From the NCBI RefSeq assembly GCF_014297365.1, contig NZ_JACOQD010000002.1, forward strand, positions 310,001-374,000: DNA of 64,000 bases. The letters run 5' to 3'. Source of the stretch: Winogradskyella echinorum. Its GTDB lineage: Bacteria; Bacteroidota; Bacteroidia; Flavobacteriales; Flavobacteriaceae. Shown here piece after piece: positions 17,010 through 26,476 of this stretch. The notes beneath the pieces are model-generated. The model was not told the origin of the DNA. It saw nothing but the letters and a program-made list of their open reading frames with translations, and ran no database searches. The position numbers were made by a program, and so were the translations under genes. Within the stretch, counting starts at the first letter, position 1. Every line of letters starts with the position of its first letter.

Positions 17010-18128
17010 CTAATCTGAAGCAGATTTTAAGGCTTCGTCCACATCAATTTTATTTCCAGCTTTGTAGGCTACAATAAAAGCATCCGGATAACCAGTTGAT
17101 CTCGCTTTATTTTGAAGTTCTTTAGCTTTGTTATAATCTGAAGTATTTCCGCTAAAGTATTTGTAAATATTTCCTGTTTTAATTTTAGAAATATCTGATA
17201 AGCCTTTAAAATTATATGATTTTGGTTCTATATCTTTAAAACTAGCTGCAATCTGCACCTTAAAAGTCACATTATCAATAACCATAGGCTTAGTTACCGT
17301 TTCTGGTTTTACTTCTGGCTCTATGCCAATGATATGGGTCCCAACATTGAGATCTAGTTCTTTTTTATAAGCGACAACAGCATCTTTAATCGCAGTTGCA
17401 ATCTGAGTTTGCCCATTTTTAGAGTTTAAAAAAGCGCCTTCGTTTTTATTGGTAATAAACCCTGTTTCAATTAAAACACTAGGCATATAAGTATTATGCA
17501 AAACCCATAAGCTCAATTGCTTTATACCTCTACTCTTGCGTTTTAGTTTCCCTTTAAAATTATCCTCAACCTTACGTGCTAAAATTACGCTTTGCTCTAC
17601 ATACACTTCTTGTTCAATACCAATTGCAATACTAGATTCTGGTGAGCTTGGATCAAAACCAGCATAGTTTTCATGATAATCATCTTCTAAAAATATCACT
17701 TCATTTTCTGCCTTTGCTACTGCCATGTTTCGTTCAGAGTTTTTTGCTCCTAAGACATAGGTTTCGGTGCCATAGGCTTGTGAATTGTGTGCGTTACAAT
17801 GCACTGAAATAAACAAATCTGCATCAGCTTTATTCGCAATTGCAGAACGTTCGTGCAGTTCTAAAAACACATCTGTTTTACGTGTGTAAATAACTTTAAA
17901 CTCTGGATTTCTCTCTAATTGTTTACCCAATTCTAAAACTACCTTGAGCGCTATATCCTTTTCTTTGTAACCGTTTTTTGTTGGTCGTCCAGGATCTTTG
18001 CCTCCATGACCAGCATCTAAAACAACTACAAATTTATCCTCTTGGGCATTTAATGAGGCAGTAGATGTTAAAGAAGTGATAAATGTAAGTACTATAAATA
18101 CTATTATATATTTCGGCTTCGTTTGCAT
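17010..18128 (-). CDS. N-acetylmuramoyl-L-alanine amidase (Amidase_3)
   Basis: The protein has 372 residues with a signal peptide (about 1-28). The zinc amidase domain (about 33-245) shows 'VLDAGHGGKDPGRP', a Glu in 'NGYKEKDIALKV', 'FISVHCNAHNS' and 'SVLIETGFITNKNEG', that is, the two His and two Glu of the family. A C-terminal SPOR-like segment (about 285-365, 'FKVQIAASFKDIEP') may bind denuded glycan. It cuts the bond between muramic acid and the stem peptide, probably in cell separation. It is divergent from lptD with a 109-bp gap. Confidence 0.93.
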   Translation of the reverse strand: MQTKPKYIIVFIVLTFITSLTSTASLNAQEDKFVVVLDAGHGGKDPGRPTKNGYKEKDIALKVVLELGKQLERNPEFKVIYTRKTDVFLELHERSAIANKADADLFISVHCNAHNSQAYGTETYVLGAKNSERNMAVAKAENEVIFLEDDYHENYAGFDPSSPESSIAIGIEQEVYVEQSVILARKVEDNFKGKLKRKSRGIKQLSLWVLHNTYMPSVLIETGFITNKNEGAFLNSKNGQTQIATAIKDAVVAYKKELDLNVGTHIIGIEPEVKPETVTKPMVIDNVTFKVQIAASFKDIEPKSYNFKGLSDISKIKTGNIYKYFSGNTSDYNKAKELQNKARSTGYPDAFIVAYKAGNKIDVDEALKSASD

Positions 18129-18232
18129 ATTTAATCTAACGGTTTATAGGCTTGGATTATTACTCGTTTTTATAAGTAAATCAATATTTTTAAAGTTTAT
18201 TTTTTTAATAATTTAATCACAAAAAATATCTT

Positions 18233-18240
18233 TACTTTTG
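18233..18240 (+). promoter_or_regulatory. TACTTTTG, -7-like box overlapping the lptD TTG start
   Basis: The eight bases match TAnnTTTG exactly, and their last three bases are the TTG that opens the lptD frame. If this is the real promoter, transcription would begin inside the assumed coding start. It may instead be chance in AT-rich DNA. Confidence 0.3.
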
Positions 18241-21009
18241 GCGTTTCAAAAACCGAGCCATACTTTTACAAAAATACATTTAAAAGGATTGCGTACAAAT
18301 AGTCTTTATATACTTTTTGCTTTGAGTTTTACAGTGTTTATCAACACTTTTAGCTTCGCACAAGAATTACCAAAAAAGAACAAGGTAATACCTCCTGTAC
18401 AAACGAAAGATTCAGCAAATGTTTCTATAGATTCTCTTTTCAACAAACCTATAAACTCCAAGACAGTAGATTCTACCAAGCAAGACTCCGTTAAACCTAA
18501 TGAATTTTTAAAGGGTATTGTTACTTATAAGGCTACTGATTACGTGTCTATAAATCAGAAAAAACAGAAAATCTACCTTTATAATGAAGCCGAAGTTTTA
18601 TACCAAGACATGGAAATTAAAGCTGGTGTCATTGTTATTGATTATAGTAAAAACTTAGTTTATGCTGGTAGATTAAAAGATTCTACTGGCTATTCTCAAA
18701 AACCTGTATTTACACAGGGAGCCAATATTATTGAGCCAGATTCTATAATATTTAATACAGAATCTAAGAAGGCTTTAATTTACAACTCAGTGACCGAACA
18801 AAGTGGTGGTACCATTATAGCTGAGAAAACTAAAAAAGAAAACGATTCCGTTTATTTTATTCATAGAGGAAAATTTACGACCTCCGAAAATTTAGACGAC
18901 CCAGAATATTACATTTTAATGAATAAAGCTAAGATTGTACCTAATAAGAAGGTCGTTACCGGCTTTAGTCAAATGTATATATACGATGTACCCACACCTA
19001 TAATGATGCCATTTGCATTTTTTCCTATGTCTAAAAAGCAAACATCAGGTATTATTTTCCCTTCTTTTGGTGAAGATACAGGTAATGATCGCGGCTATTT
19101 TTTACAAAATGGAGGTTATTATTTTGCGATAAGTGACTACTTAGATTTAGCTGTTTTGGGAGATTACTACACCAACGGTAGTTATGGTCTACGACTAGAA
19201 AGTAATTATGCTAAGCGCTATAAATTTAGAGGCAATTTAAGTTTTAGGTACGAAAACTTACTTACGAGTGAACGTGGTTTTCCAGACTTTGCAAAACGAA
19301 GCATTTATAATATTAGATGGTCGCATAGTCAAGATGGTAAAGCCAACCCTAGTTCGCGTTTTTCTGCTTCGGTAAACTTAGGAAGTAGTCAATATTACCA
19401 ACAATCTGTTAACCAATTAAATCAAGCCAACTTTTTAAATAATACATTAGCGTCTTCTGTATCGTATTCTAAATCTTTTCAAGGCGAACCTAGTGTTAAT
19501 CTAAGTTTATCTGCAACGCACTCTCAAAATACCAATACAGAATCTGTAAATATAACCTTGCCAACTTTGCAAGCCTCCATGAGTAGAATTTACCCATTCG
19601 AACCAAAAAACGGGACTAAAAAGGGAGCTATTCAAAATATAAATTTTCAGGTGAATACTAGAGGTGAATATCGCATTAATACAACGGACTCCTTATTTGG
19701 GAAAAGTGAAATGTTTGATAGTGCTTTGGCGGGAATGCGACATAGTATTCCCTTAACTACAAATTTTAAAATATTCGATTATTTTAGCGTAAGTACTAAT
19801 GCCAATTTTGAAGAAACCTGGACATTAAAAACAGTAAACAAATCTTACGACCGAGTCAACCAAGAAGTAGTATCTATAGATCAAAACGGGTTTGACCGCT
19901 TTTTAACCTATAATTTTGGAGCAAGTCTCGGTACAACCATTTATGGTATGTACGATTTTAAGAAAGAAGGAAAAGATCCTAAAATACAAGCCATACGCCA
20001 TGTAATGCGACCTTCTTTAAGTTATTCTGTGAGTCCGGCTTTTGATCAATACTATGAAACTTATGATGTTATTGATGCGGATGGCACTACTACAGACCAA
20101 GTAGAATACACGCGTTTTGAAAATTCTTTATTTGGTAGTCCAGGTAATCGTTATTCTAGCAGTATAGGTATTTCCGTAGCTAACAATATTGAAGCAAAGG
20201 TACGATCTAAGGACTCTACAAAAACTGAGCCTGAAAAAATATTTTTACTTAACAATTTAAACTTTTCTACATCTTATAATTTAGCGGCAGATTCACTTAA
20301 CTGGAGTCCTGTGCGTGTTTCTGGAGGTACGCAAATTTTAAATAAAAAAATGAGTATTAACTTTGGGATGACACTAAATCCATACGCTTTAGACAGCAAC
20401 AACAACGTTATCAATACTTTTAATATAGATAATGGTGGAAGTTTGTTTCGTTTAACTTCTGCAAATATTAACATGAGTTATACCTTATCTAATGAGAGTT
20501 TTTCAGGAGGCGAATCCGAAGAGGATAAAGCTTCTGCTCAAGAAGCTGCACGTTCTGGTGGTAGAACTGATGGGCTTTTTGGTAAAACTCAAGATTTTGC
20601 AGATCAAAGACTTTCTGATAAAAGCAAAGGAAATAAAGACGAGGAAGAGAATAATGAATTTTACAATTACAAAATGCCATGGTCCATTCGCTTTGCTTAT
20701 TCTGCTAATTATACTAATACAAGACGACAAGACCAAATATCATCGCATTCGTTAATGTTTTCTGGTGATGTAGAACTTTCTCCGCGTTGGAGTGTTGGTG
20801 CATCCTCTGGATATGACTTTTTAAACCAAGGTTTTACATATACACAATTACGTTTTGAGCGCGATTTGTTAAGTTGGCGAATGAATTTTAGTTGGGTACC
20901 ATTTAGTGAACGTTCTTCGTGGAATTTCTTTATTGGAATAAAATCTAGCTTACTTAAAGACCTTAAATACGATCAACGTCGTCAGCCAGACCAAAGGGTT
21001 GGAAATTAA
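18238..21009 (+). CDS. lptD: LPS-assembly protein LptD
   Basis: The protein has 923 residues. It starts at TTG 18238; no ATG is available before residue ~120, and the next residues give a signal peptide ('ILFALSFTVFINTFSFAQ'). Residues ~90-230 are an OstA-like N-domain ('KQKIYLYNEAEVLYQDMEIKAGVIVID'). The rest is an outer-membrane beta-barrel with many alternating aromatic strands. It inserts lipopolysaccharide into the outer leaflet. The gene is divergent from the amidase. The stretch ~760-800, rich in Glu, Lys and Gly, is probably an extracellular loop. Confidence 0.9.
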   Translation: MAFQKPSHTFTKIHLKGLRTNSLYILFALSFTVFINTFSFAQELPKKNKVIPPVQTKDSANVSIDSLFNKPINSKTVDSTKQDSVKPNEFLKGIVTYKATDYVSINQKKQKIYLYNEAEVLYQDMEIKAGVIVIDYSKNLVYAGRLKDSTGYSQKPVFTQGANIIEPDSIIFNTESKKALIYNSVTEQSGGTIIAEKTKKENDSVYFIHRGKFTTSENLDDPEYYILMNKAKIVPNKKVVTGFSQMYIYDVPTPIMMPFAFFPMSKKQTSGIIFPSFGEDTGNDRGYFLQNGGYYFAISDYLDLAVLGDYYTNGSYGLRLESNYAKRYKFRGNLSFRYENLLTSERGFPDFAKRSIYNIRWSHSQDGKANPSSRFSASVNLGSSQYYQQSVNQLNQANFLNNTLASSVSYSKSFQGEPSVNLSLSATHSQNTNTESVNITLPTLQASMSRIYPFEPKNGTKKGAIQNINFQVNTRGEYRINTTDSLFGKSEMFDSALAGMRHSIPLTTNFKIFDYFSVSTNANFEETWTLKTVNKSYDRVNQEVVSIDQNGFDRFLTYNFGASLGTTIYGMYDFKKEGKDPKIQAIRHVMRPSLSYSVSPAFDQYYETYDVIDADGTTTDQVEYTRFENSLFGSPGNRYSSSIGISVANNIEAKVRSKDSTKTEPEKIFLLNNLNFSTSYNLAADSLNWSPVRVSGGTQILNKKMSINFGMTLNPYALDSNNNVINTFNIDNGGSLFRLTSANINMSYTLSNESFSGGESEEDKASAQEAARSGGRTDGLFGKTQDFADQRLSDKSKGNKDEEENNEFYNYKMPWSIRFAYSANYTNTRRQDQISSHSLMFSGDVELSPRWSVGASSGYDFLNQGFTYTQLRFERDLLSWRMNFSWVPFSERSSWNFFIGIKSSLLKDLKYDQRRQPDQRVGN

Positions 21010-21122
21010 TAAGTGATATGAGCATATAGCGAATGCAACAATCTCTTTCTTAGAAAAATTATCTTAAATTTGATTTATTGTTTAACCTTTAATAAGATTT
21101 CCATTTTTACAGGATCTAATAG

Positions 21123-21503
21123 ATGAAAAAAATAATCAACACCACAAAAGCACCTGCTCCAATAGGCCCTTATAACCAAGCAGTATTAGTAGGAAACACA
21201 TTATACACCTCTGGGCAAATTGCTTTACATCCACAAACTATGGAATTGGTTTTAGACGACATTAAAACTGAAACTAAACAAGTAATGGAAAACATGAAAG
21301 CGGTTTTAGCGGCAGCTGATATGACCTTTGAAAATGTGATTAAGACTTCTATATTTATTAGCGATATGAATAATTTTTCGGAAATAAATGACGTTTATGG
21401 ACAATATTTTGATGAAGCAACTGCACCAGCAAGAGAAACCGTAGAAGTAGCTAACTTACCTAAATTTGTAAATGTTGAGATTAGTATGATTGCTGTAGTA
21501 TAA
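21123..21503 (+). CDS. RidA family reactive-intermediate deaminase
   Basis: The protein has 126 residues, full length for the YjgF/YER057c/UK114 family. It contains 'APAPIGPYNQAVLVGNTLYTSGQI', 'ENMKAVLAAADMTFENVIKTSIF', and 'PARETVEVANLPKFVNVEISMIA' with the conserved Arg that binds the carboxylate. RidA removes reactive enamine/imine intermediates from PLP enzymes in the cytoplasm. It lies 113 bp after lptD on the same strand, a gene order often kept in Flavobacteriaceae. Confidence 0.96.
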   Translation: MKKIINTTKAPAPIGPYNQAVLVGNTLYTSGQIALHPQTMELVLDDIKTETKQVMENMKAVLAAADMTFENVIKTSIFISDMNNFSEINDVYGQYFDEATAPARETVEVANLPKFVNVEISMIAVV

Positions 21504-21679
21504 TCTTATAACTCGATGCTTTTTTCCATTATTTATCGTAAAAAACACGAAATCCCCTTATCAATTATTTTTGCAGTTAATCTATTAATTATCAAGTGGT
21601 ATGTTAGTTAGTAGTACTTTTAGCCAGAATTATATTTATTATTATTAAAGCATATTCAAAACCAAATCAAATTTAACCT

Positions 21680-22861
21680 ATGAAAAGCTCACCTTCATTA
21701 ATATCAGCAATGACATCGCCTGTTGAGGCAGCCAAAGAAATATACGATATTGCAATTGCCCATAGAGAAGAAACAGAAAGTTTACGTAGAATTGCTCCTG
21801 CTGTTCTAGAAAAACTTAAAGATTCTCAACTCTTTAGAATGGGTTTACCTAAATTTTTAGGTGGTTGGGAAGACAACCCGGTAGAAGTTTTAAAAGCTTA
21901 TGAATTATTGAGTAGCGCAGAAGCTTCTGTTGCATGGTCTGTATGGAATAATCATTTGGCATGTACATTTGGCCGTTTTTTAGATGAAGACAGCATGAGA
22001 GAAGTGTATAGTGAATCTTCTCATGTGTACGCTAACTCTGCACGTCCCGAAGGAATTGCAGAAATTGTACCTGGTGGTTATAAAGTTTCTGGTCGTTGGA
22101 GTTTAGTATCTGGTTGCGAAATTTCAGATTGGTTTGCTATGCGATGCCTTGTAACTTCAGATGATTTGCCTTCAACATTAGGTCCTGGTGCTTTATTGAA
22201 ATTGTTTTTTATTAAAAAAGAAGACATTAAAGTAATCGATACATGGCATGTAGGAGGACTTAGAGGTTCTGGAAGTCATGATATAGAAATAAAGGATGTT
22301 TTTGTAAAAGAAAGCTATGCCATAGACTTTAATAGTCCTGTGAGTATCGATAATCCTTATAGTCGTTTACCCATCGGTTGCTTAAATTCTGCTGGTAACG
22401 CTTCTATTGCTTTAGGATTGCTAAAAGCTGCTATGGACGAATTAATTAAAATGTGCCACGATAGAGTAACACCTGGAAAAAATCCAGATTTAAGAGATCG
22501 ATTAACCATACAAACCGCAGTTGCTAAAAGCAAAACAACTTTAGATGCTAAGCGAACGCAATTACACAATAGTGTTTCAACCATTTGGGAAGAAGCGCAA
22601 AAAGGTAACACTTATACTGACGAGCAGTTAGCAGACGTTTGGGCAGCATCAGTAGAAGCTGCTACCGCTGCCAGATCAATGGTAACCGAAATTTTTGCAG
22701 TAGCTGGTACCGCTTCATTATATACTAAATTCAGAATAGAACGTGTACACAGAGACATTCATGCTGTTTTACAGCACGGAATAATTCAACCACATTGGTT
22801 GAATCAAGCTGGTATGGCTTACGTAGGCCTTAAACCAACTGGTGCAATGTTTAGAATATAA
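21680..22861 (+). CDS. acyl-CoA dehydrogenase-fold flavoprotein (class D monooxygenase-like)
   Basis: The protein has 393 residues. The N-terminal helical domain ('RIAPAVLEKLKDSQLFRMGLPKFLGG'), the central 'GGYKVSGRWSLVSGCEISDWF' and 'TWHVGGLRGSGSHDIEIKDVFV' beta domain, and the C-terminal helices ending 'DIHAVLQHGIIQPHWLNQAG' match the group of HsaA/DszC-like two-component flavin monooxygenases. These use reduced FMN from a separate reductase, which is not visible here. The catalytic Glu of true acyl-CoA dehydrogenases is not evident. Substrate unknown. Confidence 0.8.
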   Translation: MKSSPSLISAMTSPVEAAKEIYDIAIAHREETESLRRIAPAVLEKLKDSQLFRMGLPKFLGGWEDNPVEVLKAYELLSSAEASVAWSVWNNHLACTFGRFLDEDSMREVYSESSHVYANSARPEGIAEIVPGGYKVSGRWSLVSGCEISDWFAMRCLVTSDDLPSTLGPGALLKLFFIKKEDIKVIDTWHVGGLRGSGSHDIEIKDVFVKESYAIDFNSPVSIDNPYSRLPIGCLNSAGNASIALGLLKAAMDELIKMCHDRVTPGKNPDLRDRLTIQTAVAKSKTTLDAKRTQLHNSVSTIWEEAQKGNTYTDEQLADVWAASVEAATAARSMVTEIFAVAGTASLYTKFRIERVHRDIHAVLQHGIIQPHWLNQAGMAYVGLKPTGAMFRI

Positions 22862-23019
22862 TTACTTAGACAATACAACTCTCAAGAAGTTGAATTACGC
22901 TGTATTTTAAACACAAAAACTCAACAATTACAAACAAACAATAGCATTTAATATTTCAAACAAAAAATAGGAACTGCTTATTTTTTAAAATTACTTGCTA
23001 AAAAAATAGTTATCTCAAA

Positions 23020-24072
23020 ATGATAGACATTATAAAAGATAAGAAAACGTGGAATGAAAATTTGGCTTTAGCTAAAGATTCTGATTTTTATTACACTTAC
23101 GACTACCATCACCTTTCTAAAACAGATGATGAATCTCCAGTACTTATAAAATATACTGAAGGTTCAACCACTTTGGTTTTACCATTATTACTTAGAGATA
23201 TAGAAAATTCTGATTATAAAGATGCAACCTCTGTATATGGTTATGCTGGTGTTTTAGCATTGCAACTTGATAATAGTTTTAATAAAGCAAACTTTCATAA
23301 AGAACTTAATGCGTTTTTTATTGAAAATAAAATTGTTTCTGTATTCTCAAGGCTTCATCCTTATATAGATAATCAAGAAACTTTATTAACGGGTTTAGGT
23401 GAGGTTAAAACAATGAGTGATGTTGTATGTATTGATTTAACTGACACTATTGAAAATCAAAGAGCTAAGTTTAATCGTCGATTAAAAACATACTTAAATA
23501 AATCACGTAAATCTTGTACTGTTATAGAAGGTAATGTCGATGAACATCTTGAGACTTTTGTGGAGTTGTATCATGAAAACATGAGACGTGTAGACGCAGA
23601 TGATAGTTACTTCTTTTCCGATAAATATTATCGTGAAATTATGACCAGTAGTGACTTTAAATCGGAATTAATGCTTTGTGTACATAACGAAACACAAACG
23701 ATTATTGGTGGTGCTATTTTTATAAAAAAGGGAGATATTGTACAATATCACCTCTCAGGATTAAGTGAAGCTTATTTTGACTTAAACCCTATAAAACTGG
23801 TTATAGACGAAGTTCGTATTAGAGCTACCGAAGAAGGTTATAAATATTTTAATCTTGGTGGCGGAAGAGGTAGTAGTGAAGATTCACTATTTAGATTTAA
23901 AAGTGGCTTTTCTAAAGACTTTAAAAAATTTAAAGTGTGGAAGTATGTAGTTAACCAAGACGCATACCAAGCACTAGTAGAACAAAATCTAGATAAACAA
24001 CTCGATGGTGACGATCTTTACTCTGGTTTCTTTCCTGCATATCGTAAACCGATTGAAGTTTCTGCTAGTTAA
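23020..24072 (+). CDS. FemAB/GNAT-like acyltransferase
   Basis: The protein has 350 residues. The C-terminal half shows the acetyltransferase core, 'LMLCVHNETQTIIGGAIFIKKGDIVQYHLSG', then 'YKYFNLGGGRGSSEDSLFRFKSGFSKDF', as in the FemAB-related GNAT proteins that add amino acids or acyl groups to cell-envelope sugars. No signal peptide. It is followed by a strong terminator at 24101-24131, 158 bp after the flavoprotein gene. Its substrate cannot be inferred. Confidence 0.8.
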   Translation: MIDIIKDKKTWNENLALAKDSDFYYTYDYHHLSKTDDESPVLIKYTEGSTTLVLPLLLRDIENSDYKDATSVYGYAGVLALQLDNSFNKANFHKELNAFFIENKIVSVFSRLHPYIDNQETLLTGLGEVKTMSDVVCIDLTDTIENQRAKFNRRLKTYLNKSRKSCTVIEGNVDEHLETFVELYHENMRRVDADDSYFFSDKYYREIMTSSDFKSELMLCVHNETQTIIGGAIFIKKGDIVQYHLSGLSEAYFDLNPIKLVIDEVRIRATEEGYKYFNLGGGRGSSEDSLFRFKSGFSKDFKKFKVWKYVVNQDAYQALVEQNLDKQLDGDDLYSGFFPAYRKPIEVSAS

Positions 24073-24100
24073 TCTATAATTTAAAAATATCTGTAAAATA

Positions 24101-24131
24101 AAAACGACTTGGCTTTCACCAAGTCGTTTTT
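24101..24131 (+). terminator. rho-independent terminator
   Basis: AAAACGACTTGG (24101-24112) pairs perfectly with CCAAGTCGTTTT (24119-24130) around loop CTTTCA, followed by T. It ends the FemAB-like transcript. The rest of the ~298-bp gap up to 24370 shows nothing else recognisable. Confidence 0.85.
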
Positions 24132-24370
24132 GTTAACTAACATTAATTTACCCCTAAACTAAATAATTTATTATCATAGTAAATACTATGATTAAAAAAA
24201 CAAAGTAGGTTAAGTTCAAATAGAATCATAAACTTACTTGCCCTTTTATTTAAAACAACTAAATCTTTAATTGTCCCAAGAAAAATTTAAAAAAGATGAA
24301 ATTTTTATGTAAAATCCTGCAATTGGATAATAAAAGAAGACCAACTGAATAGTTTATCCATTATATATAA

Positions 24371-25240
24371 TTAGTTATTGTTCCAATTTTGCTCAAATTG
24401 TTTAATGTATTCAACATATCTTGAATCTTTCTCGGCATATTTCCTCGTCAATTTTGCCCATTCATCAAATTTTATCCTGTCTTTTAATTTAAAATATGCT
24501 TGCGCCATATTTATTGCCATTTCACTTTTTTCAAAGTCATTATCAGACATCTTTATTCCTTTTATATAGGTGTTTTCTGCTTCTTTTATTCTGTTTAAAT
24601 TGACATAGGAAAAACCTAATTCTCTATAGAAATAGTAGTTTTTAGGATTGTTCTGTATTGCTTTTTTTATAATTGGAATTGCCATATCGTATTGTCCTAA
24701 ATGATTATAAGCATAAGACAATTCAAATTCTAGTCCATCAAAATGTGGTTCTATTGTATAGGCTTTTAACAAAGGAATTAGAGCTAACTCGCATGCACCG
24801 ACGTGATTGTAGTGATAGCCTTCATTTTTAAGATATCCAACTTGATCAGAGTCTTTTTTGTAAATCTTCAGCCATTCAGGTTCTGGTGGTAAATTTAGTG
24901 CAGAGACTTGATCTTTATTAAGGATAGAAACTAAACTGGTATTAGGTGCTAGTCTATATTTCATTGAACCTATGGTTGAATCTTTTGGTGTTATTATTAA
25001 GCTACCTTCTTTGATTTTAAATTGTGTTTCATAATTAAAAGTAAAACCAGCTTGATTATCTATATAAATAAATCCATAAGCATAAGTAGAATCAACATCT
25101 TTTTTTGGAAAAACAACCCATTTATCAACAGCCTCATAATATTTTGTGTCAAATTTAAAAACGGTTAGATTCTCTTGGGTAAATCCAACATTTGAAATTA
25201 ATATTAAAGCCAAAATTGTTATTCTTAAAGTTTGTTTCAT
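24371..25240 (-). CDS. exported TPR protein
   Basis: The protein has 289 residues with a signal peptide ('ITILALILISNVGFTQ', about 1-22). Residues ~160-285 contain three to four TPR repeats, for example 'FELSYAYNHLGQYDMAIPIIKKAI' and 'YRELGFSYVNLNRIKEAENTYIKG'. The N-terminal half is not recognised. It is likely periplasmic or on the outer membrane. It stands alone and is divergent from the TIGR02757 gene. Confidence 0.8.
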   Translation of the reverse strand: MKQTLRITILALILISNVGFTQENLTVFKFDTKYYEAVDKWVVFPKKDVDSTYAYGFIYIDNQAGFTFNYETQFKIKEGSLIITPKDSTIGSMKYRLAPNTSLVSILNKDQVSALNLPPEPEWLKIYKKDSDQVGYLKNEGYHYNHVGACELALIPLLKAYTIEPHFDGLEFELSYAYNHLGQYDMAIPIIKKAIQNNPKNYYFYRELGFSYVNLNRIKEAENTYIKGIKMSDNDFEKSEMAINMAQAYFKLKDRIKFDEWAKLTRKYAEKDSRYVEYIKQFEQNWNNN

Positions 25241-25347
25241 AATTAATTACAATAGGTTTATATAAAAGTTAGTGAGTTTAAATATATTAAATTTAGTCTA
25301 GCTTGCATAGGTCTAAAACAAAGCTAAATGCTATCATACGCATTGTC

Positions 25348-25385
25348 AATACGTAACTTTACGTATTTTATAAGATTAATCTTAT
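25348..25385. promoter_or_regulatory. tandem palindromes upstream of the TIGR02757 gene
   Basis: AATACGTAACTTTACGTATT (25348-25367) is a 9-bp perfect inverted repeat with a CT spacer, and ATAAGATTAATCTTAT (25370-25385) is a perfect 16-bp palindrome directly after it. The first palindrome, with five more identical bases in total on its flanks, recurs at 53459-53478. The position 27 bp before the TTG start suggests an operator or a promoter element. Confidence 0.45.
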
Positions 25386-25411
25386 TTTTACTTTTCTAAT
25401 AGTAGCAACCA

Positions 25412-26182
25412 TTGAAACTCAAAAAAGCAGAACTCAAAGATTTCTTAGACGAAAAAGTTATTCTCTATAACAACCCAAAATTTATTGAGAGTGACCCTAT
25501 ACAAGTGCCGCATCGGTTTTCTAAAAAAGAAGATATTGAGATTGCCGGGTTTTTAACAGCTACCATAGCATGGGGAAATCGTAAAAGTATTATCAATAAT
25601 GCCAACAAAATGATGGAGTTACTAGACCACTCCCCTTTTGAGTTTATAATGCAGCACCAAGACACAGATTTAGAAAAGCTAATGCCTTTTGTACATCGTA
25701 CTTTTAATGGATATGATTTTATACAGTTTATAAAAAGCTTACAGCATATTTACCAAAACCATAAAGGTTTAGAAGCCCTATTTGCTAAAAACGCTAAAGA
25801 TGGGTCGCTACAAAACAGCATCCATGAGTTTAAAAACGTCTTCTTTGAAATTCCACATTTAGAACGCACCAAAAAGCATGTTAGTGATCCTTTAAAAAAT
25901 TCCGCGGCTAAGCGCATTAATATGTTTTTACGTTGGATGGTACGTAATGATAATAATGGTGTAGATTTTGGTATTTGGCATAGCCTCTCACCTACCCAAC
26001 TCAGTTGTCCGCTAGATGTACATTCTGGTAACGTAGCTCGTAAATTGGGGTTATTAAAAAGAAAGCAAAATGATGGTAAATCCCTAGCAGAATTAGATAC
26101 TAGCCTTAAACAATTAGATCCGAATGATCCCGTAAAATATGATTTTGCATTATTCGGTTTAGGTGTTTTTGAAGGATTTTAA
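25412..26182 (+). CDS. TIGR02757 (DUF2400) family protein
   Basis: The protein has 256 residues and uses TTG 25412 as the start ('MKLKKAELKDFLDEKV'); no ATG fits near the family N-terminus. It shows 'GFLTATIAWGNRKSIINNA', 'SAAKRINMFLRWMVRNDNNGVDFGIW' and 'CPLDVHSGNVARKLGLLKRKQ', signature stretches of this conserved, helical, HhH-glycosylase-like family that is widespread in Bacteroidota. The likely DNA-related function has not been shown to my knowledge. Confidence 0.9.
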   Translation: MKLKKAELKDFLDEKVILYNNPKFIESDPIQVPHRFSKKEDIEIAGFLTATIAWGNRKSIINNANKMMELLDHSPFEFIMQHQDTDLEKLMPFVHRTFNGYDFIQFIKSLQHIYQNHKGLEALFAKNAKDGSLQNSIHEFKNVFFEIPHLERTKKHVSDPLKNSAAKRINMFLRWMVRNDNNGVDFGIWHSLSPTQLSCPLDVHSGNVARKLGLLKRKQNDGKSLAELDTSLKQLDPNDPVKYDFALFGLGVFEGF

Positions 26183-26221
26183 ATTCGTCTTCTATTTGCT
26201 ATCTTTAAGTTTTGTAAATAG

Positions 26222-26460
26222 TTTCTGAACTTGGTTCAAACCATAATTTTTAATTGTTGTCATGCTGAACTCGTTTCAGCATCTTAAACTAAAATATAAA
26301 CTAACAATGAACTAGATTCTGAAATAAATTCAGAATGACAAGATATAGGGTTTTGGTTTTCAATAACTGAATGCATAAACCTAAATCATTGTCAAACTTA
26401 ACTTGACTCAAATTTTAATTTTAATTATTGTCATACTGAACTCGTTTCAGCATCTTAAAC
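26222..26460. repeat. REP-like palindromes (group 1) before the S10 peptidase gene
   Basis: Units of the form TGTCATGCTGAACTCGTTT-CAGCATC occur at 26258-26284 and 26428-26454, each with the perfect stem TGCTGAA/TTCAGCA or a near copy. A mirror unit, AGATTCTGAAATAAATTCAG followed by AATGACA, occurs at 26314-26341, so units come as inverted pairs bounded by TGTCA and TGACA. A shortened unit (CTGAACTTGGTTCAA) is at 26225-26239. This fills the 294-bp gap; no gene is visible. Confidence 0.75.
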
Positions 26461-26476
26461 TCTAAACAATACACCT

